This document shows, one piece after another, positions 59,330 through 64,000 of a stretch of DNA of 64,000 bases. Location of the stretch: the NCBI GenBank assembly GCA_031407985.1, contig JANOJB010000035.1, positions 47,656-111,655 of the forward strand, in the 5' to 3' direction. The first letter of the stretch is position 1, and each line of letters opens with the position of its first letter. The notes beneath the pieces were generated by a model. It was not told where the DNA came from. It searched no databases and worked only from the letters and a program-made list of their open reading frames with translations. The position numbers and the translations under genes were made by a program. The DNA comes from FEN-1088 sp031407985 (lineage in GTDB: Bacteria; Myxococcota_A; Polyangia; Fen-1088).

Positions 59330-60494
59330 TTACACCTCGTCGTTTTGCAGTTTGGCCGTCGTGCCGAGAGCGGTGGTCCCGATCGCTGAATGGTCACCCG
59401 CCAGTTGCAGCAGATGCGCGATCATGAATTCGTCCAGATCGCCGTCCAGAACCCCATCCACGTTGCTGATCTTCATCTCGGTCCGGTGATCGGACGCCAG
59501 GCGATAGGGCGCCAACACATACGACCGGATCTGGCTGCCCCATTCGATCTTCTTCTTCTGGGCGTTGATGTTGCCCATCTTCTCTTCCTGTTTCTTTTCC
59601 TCAAGCTCGAACAATTTCGAGCGCAGGATGCGCATGGCGGTCCCGCGGTTCTTGTGCTGCGAACGTTCGGAATCGCAGTGCACGGCGATGCCCGTGGGCA
59701 AATGGGTGATGCGCACGGCGGATTCGGTCTTATTGACGTGCTGGCCGCCGGCACCGCCGGAACGCATGACGTCGATTCGCAGATCCTTGTCGTTGATCTC
59801 GATCGTGATGGTCTCGTCGATATCGGGATACACGAACACGCTGGCGAACGACGTATGCCGGCGCGCCTGCGAATCGAAGGGCGAAATACGCACCAGGCGA
59901 TGAACCCCAGCTTCGGCGCGCAGCCAGCCATAGACCCACTCGCCATCGATGCTGATGGTCGCGCTTTTGATCCCAGCCTCGTCGCCCGGCTGCATGTCCA
60001 ACACCTCGGACGTGTAGCCCTTGCGCTGGGCCCATCGGGTGTACATGCGCATCAACATCTCGGCCCAGTCCTGCGATTCGGTTCCGCCCGCTCCGGCGTT
60101 GATGCTTAACAGCGCGCCGTGCCGGTCGTAGGGGCCGGACAACATCCGCGCGAACTCCAGGCGCGCGATGACCGCCTCGGCCGCGTTCAGCGTTGCCACC
60201 GCCTCGGCGGCGGTCGCCTCGTCCTTCGCCTCGTCCGCCAGATCAATCAAGATCGTGGCGTCTTCCAGCGTCTTTAACTGGGCATCAAAGTCATCGACTG
60301 TGGCCTTCATCTGCGCCTGATCGCGCATGGTGGCCTGTGCCTTATCGGCGTTGGTCCAGAAGTCAGGCGCCGCGGTCAGACCGTCCAGCTCGGCGATGCG
60401 CCTGCGTTTGCCGTCGATGTCAAAGATGCCCCCGGAGAACCGTGAGCCGACTCTGCAGCTTCGACACGCGTTCCCTTAGGGGGCTGATTTCCAT
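59330..60494 (-). CDS. prfB: Peptide chain release factor 2, with programmed +1 frameshift
   Basis: RF2 recognises UAA and UGA stop codons and releases the chain. The gene is in two frames: 24 codons from ATG at 60494 to CTT at 60423, then UGA, and after a +1 shift 363 residues from GAC at 60421 to the stop at 59330. The joined product has about 387 residues. The GGQ motif (GGAGGQHVNKTES) and SPF anticodon-like motif (RISPFDS) are intact. A single-frame reading would start only at 60328 or so and lack the N-terminal domain, so the frameshift model is right. lysS follows by 10 nt. Confidence 0.96.
60419..60434 (-). other. prfB: prfB programmed frameshift site
   Basis: On the minus strand CGGGGGCATCTTTGAC combines an internal Shine-Dalgarno-like GGGGG, the slippery CTT codon, the in-frame UGA and the following C. 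This is nearly identical to the E. coli AGGGGGTATCTTTGAC. Low RF2 lengthens the pause at UGA and favours +1 slippage, so RF2 controls its own synthesis. Confidence 0.95.
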
Positions 60495-60537
60495 GGCGCG
60501 GCAGTCTACACGATTCAGCGCGCGATGGCCCGGGCGC

Positions 60538-61350
60538 TCAGCGAGCGACGGCCCGGGCGCGAAAGACCGCGAGCTCGTCGGCTGAAATCCCCGCCGCGGT
60601 CAGATACGCCTCGACCCCACCCCGCCGGGCCACCTCGTCGAGGACCGCCGCCAAACTGTTGGGATAGGCACCCACCGAGGATTGGGACAGCAGGTACTCG
60701 GCCATGATGGCGTCGCGCGACGCGCCCAGCGCCAGTAGAACGACGGCCCCCACGACACCCGTGCGGTCGCGGCCCCACGTGCAGTGAATGTAGATCGGAT
60801 AGGCCGCGTCGTTGCCAAGCGCGCGAAACACCTGCGCGATCGATGCCGTCGTGTTCAGATCCGCGATGTAGTCCGTGGGACTGACGTTGTAGGGGATGGG
60901 CAGCGGCGCCAGAACAATGTTTGCCGCGCTCTGGACGCAGGCGGATTCCGCCTTGGCCGCGCGTTCCTCGGGCATTCGCAGGTCAACAACCGTGCGAATT
61001 TCCAAGGCGGCGAAGGCAGCGCAGCCCTGGGCGGTCAAGTTCGCGAGGGGCGGACCTCGATACACCGCACCGCACGCCACGATCGCGCCGTCGCCGACGG
61101 AGATCCCGCCGACGTCCCGGGCATTGACCACCGCGCCGACAAGTATCGGCTGGCCCGGCTGGCACGCGTTGCCGCCGCCCTGCCCGCCTGTTGCGCCGCC
61201 GCCGGCATCGCTAGTTGCTGCGCGGCCACCGGATGCGCCGGTCCCCACGGCGTATCCACGGTCCAAGCGCTCTCCGCTGCAAGCGGCCAGCGAACAAACA
61301 ACAACTGCGACCAGCGCGCGGTGAGGGTTCGTTGAATCACGCCTTTCCAC
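60538..61350 (-). CDS. Lipoprotein tyrosine/dual-specificity phosphatase
   Basis: A 270-residue protein with lipobox LAAC (Cys24), then a Gly/Ala-rich linker. A tyrosine-phosphatase domain follows (about 65-265): NARDVGGI and VYRGPPLANLT, RTVVDLRMPEE, and the P-loop HCTWGRDRTGVVGAVVL with catalytic Cys190 and Arg196. LDEVARRGGVEAYL resembles the C-terminal helix of the PTP-like (Y_phosphatase3) group. The export signal places it outside the cytosol, an unusual place for a phosphatase; the substrate could be a phosphoprotein or phosphoinositide. The start is GTG at 61350. It lies just upstream of prfB on the same strand, 43 bp apart. Confidence 0.9.
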   Translation of the reverse strand: MERRDSTNPHRALVAVVVCSLAACSGERLDRGYAVGTGASGGRAATSDAGGGATGGQGGGNACQPGQPILVGAVVNARDVGGISVGDGAIVACGAVYRGPPLANLTAQGCAAFAALEIRTVVDLRMPEERAAKAESACVQSAANIVLAPLPIPYNVSPTDYIADLNTTASIAQVFRALGNDAAYPIYIHCTWGRDRTGVVGAVVLLALGASRDAIMAEYLLSQSSVGAYPNSLAAVLDEVARRGGVEAYLTAAGISADELAVFRARAVAR

Positions 61351-61541
61351 TCAAGACCGTTGGTGCCTCGGGGGCCCATTATGCGCCAATCGATGTCACG
61401 GTCGACCTGGGGTAACCGCCGAACTCAAGCATGAGACTGCCCACGAGACTTGTCCCCTTTGCACGAAGATCGACCCAGGGGAACCTCCCCTATCCCAACA
61501 CCCGTGGAGGCTGCGCGGAGGAATCACCGTCCCCGGCGTGA

Positions 61542-62012
61542 TCAGGACCGTCGGGCTCGGCGCGAACCTGTGGGAACGTCGCCCGCGATCGGGTTCAACC
61601 AGCGCAGTCCTTTGAAGCGAATGAAGTCCGCATCTGCCGTGTGCACGACAGCATCGTTCTCGATGGCAACCGCGGCAATCTGCGCGTCGGTTACCAGGTT
61701 GCCCGCGGTGCCCAGGGACTCCAGCAGGCCAAGCACGCGCTCTATGTGATCGGGCGCGGTTTCCGCGACTGCCACAACCTCTTGATCAAGCCAAGAACGC
61801 ACGTGCGATCCCGATTCCGCTGCCGTCATTGGATGGCGGAAGGCACGGGCATTGGTGCTCACGCGAACGAAGCCGAAAATCACGGCCTCGGGCATTAGCA
61901 CCGGTTCGTCCCCGGAGAGGCACCCCTGCCACCACGCGGCGGCCTTGATGTGAAAGGGCGACTCGGAATCGCAGGCACAGAGCAGAAGATTGATGTCAGG
62001 ACAATCATCCAC
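61542..62012 (-). CDS. PIN-domain toxin, VapC family
   Basis: About 156 residues of the PIN ribonuclease fold. The acidic active-site residues appear in CPDINLLLCACD (first Asp), PEAVIFGFVRV (Glu), and TDAQIAAVAIENDAVVHTADADFIRF (Asp pair). VapC toxins cleave RNA, often initiator tRNA or the sarcin-ricin loop of 23S rRNA. The GTG at 62012 overlaps the stop of the antitoxin gene by 8 nt. A nearby ATG would give MIVLTS but is in another frame, so it is not used. Confidence 0.88.
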   Translation of the reverse strand: MDDCPDINLLLCACDSESPFHIKAAAWWQGCLSGDEPVLMPEAVIFGFVRVSTNARAFRHPMTAAESGSHVRSWLDQEVVAVAETAPDHIERVLGLLESLGTAGNLVTDAQIAAVAIENDAVVHTADADFIRFKGLRWLNPIAGDVPTGSRRARRS

Positions 62013-62277
62013 CCGCCCCACGACGGTTCTTGGCAAGGATGCTGTCCACTTCCAGATCGTCGGCCAACTTGTTGATGCCGGTTGGATCGATGCCGGGGCG
62101 CAAGCCCATGGGGCGGGCCTTGATCAAAAAACGCGGACGCTTCTTCGACGGTGGCTTGGGTGCGAGGCCGGATCGGATGGCGTCGTTCAGCGTTTCCTTG
62201 AAGGATTTATGGCGGCTATGCATCGCGACGCGCAGCAGCCGCTCCACATCCTTGTCCAGAGCTACCGTCGTTCGCAT
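62005..62277 (-). CDS. VapB-type ribbon-helix-helix antitoxin
   Basis: A 90-residue protein starting MRTTVALDKDVERLLRVAM, a CopG/Arc-type RHH DNA-binding start. SFKETLNDAIRSGL completes the RHH motif. The Lys/Pro-rich C-terminal tail (about 45-90) should bind and block the PIN toxin, whose gene overlaps it by 8 nt. It probably represses its own operon. Three ATGs are close together (62289, 62280, 62277); I use the last because it directly starts the RHH strand. Confidence 0.87.
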   Translation of the reverse strand: MRTTVALDKDVERLLRVAMHSRHKSFKETLNDAIRSGLAPKPPSKKRPRFLIKARPMGLRPGIDPTGINKLADDLEVDSILAKNRRGAGG

Positions 62278-62303
62278 CATGACATGCATGATGCTCGTGA
62301 TTA

Positions 62304-62781
62304 TTGCTGTCAAGATGCGCTGACACCTTCGCTGTCTGGCGGACGCTGGCGCGGGCGGAAGCGATCACGGCAGTTCTGACGCTGCTGGCGATGCTGGTGG
62401 CGGCTCCCGCCTGTCGCCGCCCCCAGCGCGAAGACGCTCATCGGACCAGCGCCACGGATGCGCGCGAAGGCGTCCCTGACGCCAAGCCCCAGACAGATCG
62501 ACAAGAGCGAGAGCGCCCGGGCGCCGCCGGCCCTGACACCGCGCGCGATGCCTCGCCCAAGAGGCCGGCGGGCATCCCGGCCGATGCCTTCTGGGTCGGC
62601 TGTCCCGACGGCGGCGTGTTCGCCCTCCTCGAACGTACCGACGGCACTTCCGTCGACCCCGCCCGACACGACCAGTTCGCCGGTTGGGACGGCGAACGCT
62701 TGCTGATGACCGACGGCCGTTGGCTCGAATCGGTCAAAGTGAAGCGCGGCGGCCGGCCGCGCCCCCACCAACCGCGGCTAA
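62304..62781 (+). CDS. Doubtful exported small protein, possible frameshift at 3' end
   Basis: The frame from TTG 62304 encodes a hydrophobic N-terminus ending in a Cys (AITAVLTLLAMLVAAPACRR), a charged linker, and a folded-looking part (IPADAFWVGCPDGGVF, DPARHDQFAGWDGERLLMTD). The uninterrupted frame then runs on across the opposite-strand lipoprotein gene, which is unlikely. A one-base shift in the C-rich tract near 62760 would end the gene at TAA 62779-62781, neatly convergent with the neighbour stop at 62778. I do not recognise the family. The start is uncertain and has no ribosome binding site. Confidence 0.4.
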
Positions 62782-63464
62782 AGGCGGCAATCCTCGGGGC
62801 AGTTGCACGCGGTCTCGTGAACCGGATCACAGGCGCCGTCGCCGCACGCGATACATTGCGGAAAGCCGTTGTAACCACCCGAGGCCGAATCGCACATTCC
62901 GTTCACGTTCGCCCGCCCGCAGCGCTTGACGAGGCCCGGGCAACACGCCACGTCCTGGCCGTAGTAGCTGAGCGCTCCGCACGACGGTCGAGACCCGTTG
63001 AACAGGTTCGTGCAGGCCTGGTTGCCGGCGCAGTCGATCATGATCTGGCAGGAGTCGGTCGGACACTTGTTGGCCGAAATCGCGGTGCACGGTCTCGGAA
63101 GGCAGCAGGCCGCGCATCCACCTTGATTGGGACCCCCGCAACATCCGAGGGCGCACAAGGCGTCGTCGCAGCCGCCAGCGTTCATCCTGGCCGAGCAGTA
63201 CATCACCAGACCGTTGGTGCTGCCAGCCGTCTCGGTGGGTGCCGCGTCAGCCGGGGCGGTGGCTACGGCGTCCTCCGCGAGCGCGTCGGTCGAGGGGGCC
63301 ACGAGGTCGCTGGGCGACCCATCCGACGGTGCCGGCGCATCCAGGGACGCAGACGTGGACGAGTCGGGCATCGCCGAGGTCAAGGTCCCGCGGTCGCACC
63401 CGCCGGCCAGGGTCACAAGGAGTATCGCGAGGACGATCCGGTCTGGAGACAGGACAGGCAGCAT
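62778..63464 (-). CDS. Cysteine-rich lipoprotein
   Basis: A 228-residue lipoprotein with lipobox LAGGC (Cys23). A low-complexity Ala/Ser/Asp-rich linker (about 30-85) leads to a compact Cys-rich domain with more than 20 Cys (CALGCCGG, CAACC, CIACGDGACDPVHETACNCP). The end, CGDGxCDxxE..CxCPxDC, resembles the CGNG-CD type repeats in the lipoprotein at 32.4-34.8 kb. Disulfide-stabilised surface or periplasmic protein; function unknown. The long plus-strand frame opposite it is discarded because the signal peptide and cysteine pattern are on this strand. Confidence 0.85.
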   Translation of the reverse strand: MLPVLSPDRIVLAILLVTLAGGCDRGTLTSAMPDSSTSASLDAPAPSDGSPSDLVAPSTDALAEDAVATAPADAAPTETAGSTNGLVMYCSARMNAGGCDDALCALGCCGGPNQGGCAACCLPRPCTAISANKCPTDSCQIMIDCAGNQACTNLFNGSRPSCGALSYYGQDVACCPGLVKRCGRANVNGMCDSASGGYNGFPQCIACGDGACDPVHETACNCPEDCRL

Positions 63465-63861
63465 GTTGCAGCCTTCAATTCAATTATTGGGCCGAAAGCG
63501 CCGGTGGCATCCAGCCCTGGATTCACGGCATCGTGGACGCCCCACCCTGCCGCGCCTCTCGGGAATCCGCGAAGTGCGCCGGTTTTCTGAGGTTGCGACC
63601 TGAGGCAACACGGGTGAGACCACCTGACCAGGGACGCCATGGAAGGCATCCCGGCGTGTGCGAGGTGGAGTTCAGCGATGAGGCCAACGAGCCTGGGACG
63701 CCACGGCTCCTCAGACTCGCCTTCGGACATCACGCGTCGAGGTAGCGGATCTTGGTTTCTCCCGCAGCTGCCGCAGTACGCGCAAGACCCTCTACTCTTG
63801 CGGCCAACGCCCGCCACTCTACTAACCAGCGCACACTGTGAACCTATGACTGCCCCGTGCC
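63465..63861. other. Intergenic region, nothing recognised
   Basis: About 397 bp upstream of the Cys-rich lipoprotein gene and downstream of the truncated right-edge gene. It must hold the promoter of the lipoprotein gene. Short frames here lack protein character and I see no terminator hairpin or RNA gene. Confidence 0.5.
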
Positions 63862-64000
63862 CTACCGAAGCGCGTCCCGCCTGTAGTTCTCCTTCAACCG
63901 GACGTACTTCGCGGCGACGTCGCGGTGAAATTGCTCGTCGGTTTCGGTCAGCGTTCGGATCACACGCGCCGGGGCGCCCAGGACCAGACTGCGCGGAGGG
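63862..64000 (-). CDS. Gamma-carbonic-anhydrase-like hexapeptide-repeat protein, C-terminal fragment
   Basis: The last 46 codons of a minus-strand gene entering from the right edge. The fragment begins SLVLGAPARVIRTLTETDEQ and ends in a helix rich in Lys/Arg (YVRLKENYRRDALR). SLVxGxPAxVxRxLT is the highly conserved end of the gamma carbonic anhydrase / YrdA-PaaY family, where the last helix packs beside the left-handed beta helix. The catalytic or zinc-binding part lies outside the window. Confidence 0.8.
   Translation of the reverse strand, partial: PPRSLVLGAPARVIRTLTETDEQFHRDVAAKYVRLKENYRRDALR

Noticed and set aside
60328..60328. Single-frame prfB starting inside the gene
   Set aside because: It would remove the N-terminal domain; the frameshift site explains the two frames.
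61990..62012. Apparent one-base deletion in the VapC start (ATG giving MIVL in the wrong frame)
   Set aside because: The GTG start gives CPDINLLL in frame, a normal PIN start, so no frameshift is needed.
62782..63590. Continuation of the plus-strand frame across the Cys-rich lipoprotein gene
   Set aside because: The minus strand there has a signal peptide, a lipobox and ordered cysteines; the plus frame does not.
1..64000. tRNA or rRNA genes, insertion sequences, prophage
   Set aside because: No T-arm-like motifs with cloverleaf context, transposase motifs or phage proteins were found by eye.

Overview
High-GC (roughly two thirds G+C), gene-dense chromosomal DNA from a Gram-negative bacterium with a complex envelope. 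It most resembles Myxococcota (Polyangia/Myxococcia-like). Signs for this are a Pkn-type Ser/Thr kinase, HDOD and PilZ proteins, lipoproteins with Gly/Thr-rich stalks, tandem CGNG...CD cysteine-rich repeats, secreted M64 peptidases, a Gld-type ABC operon, an AAA-TPR regulator and a sigma-54-type promoter. I see no rRNA, tRNA, insertion sequence, prophage or CRISPR array; this is chromosomal backbone with accessory secreted proteins.

Layout. 0-7.9 kb: alanine racemase, a Crp-like regulator, a zinc/AT-hook-like small protein, a membrane metallophosphoesterase, a half-size GDT1 transporter, an aldo/keto reductase and an HDOD-SthA pair. 8-15 kb: Ser/Thr kinase fused to HDOD, a second aldo/keto reductase, an aldehyde dehydrogenase and an M1 aminopeptidase. 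15-19 kb: low-complexity and secreted proteins of unknown role, including a protein with three WxDPF motifs and a small Lys/Ala-rich exported protein between a sigma-54-like promoter and a strong terminator. 19-26 kb: convergent response regulator and histidine kinase, M19 dipeptidase, patatin-like lipoprotein, methyltransferase, PilZ protein, receiver. 26-35 kb: octaheme cytochrome c, two divergent paralogous M64 peptidases and an eight-repeat cysteine-rich lipoprotein. 35-40 kb: four-gene Gld-like ABC operon. 40-46 kb: lipoprotein peptidase, PhyH dioxygenase, AAA-TPR ATPase.

46-60.5 kb is one long minus-strand envelope-biogenesis run: prfB, lysS, lolC/E-type permease, a large lipoprotein peptidase/beta-propeller/beta-barrel, lolD, bamA, ompH/skp, fabZ and two lipoproteins. 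Several joints are 4-nt overlaps (lolD/bamA TTGA; the last two genes GTGA). It combines translation factors, lipoprotein sorting, outer-membrane protein assembly and fatty acid dehydration. lpxD and lpxA, often found beside fabZ in such clusters, are absent here. prfB carries a clear programmed +1 frameshift site.

60.5-64 kb: a lipoprotein tyrosine phosphatase, a VapBC-type toxin-antitoxin pair, a doubtful exported ORF, a cysteine-rich lipoprotein and the 3' end of a gamma-carbonic-anhydrase-like gene. Overall the window is rich in exported zinc peptidases (M1-like, M19, M64 x2 and two HExxH lipoproteins), which fits a saprophytic or predatory lifestyle; that last statement is inference.
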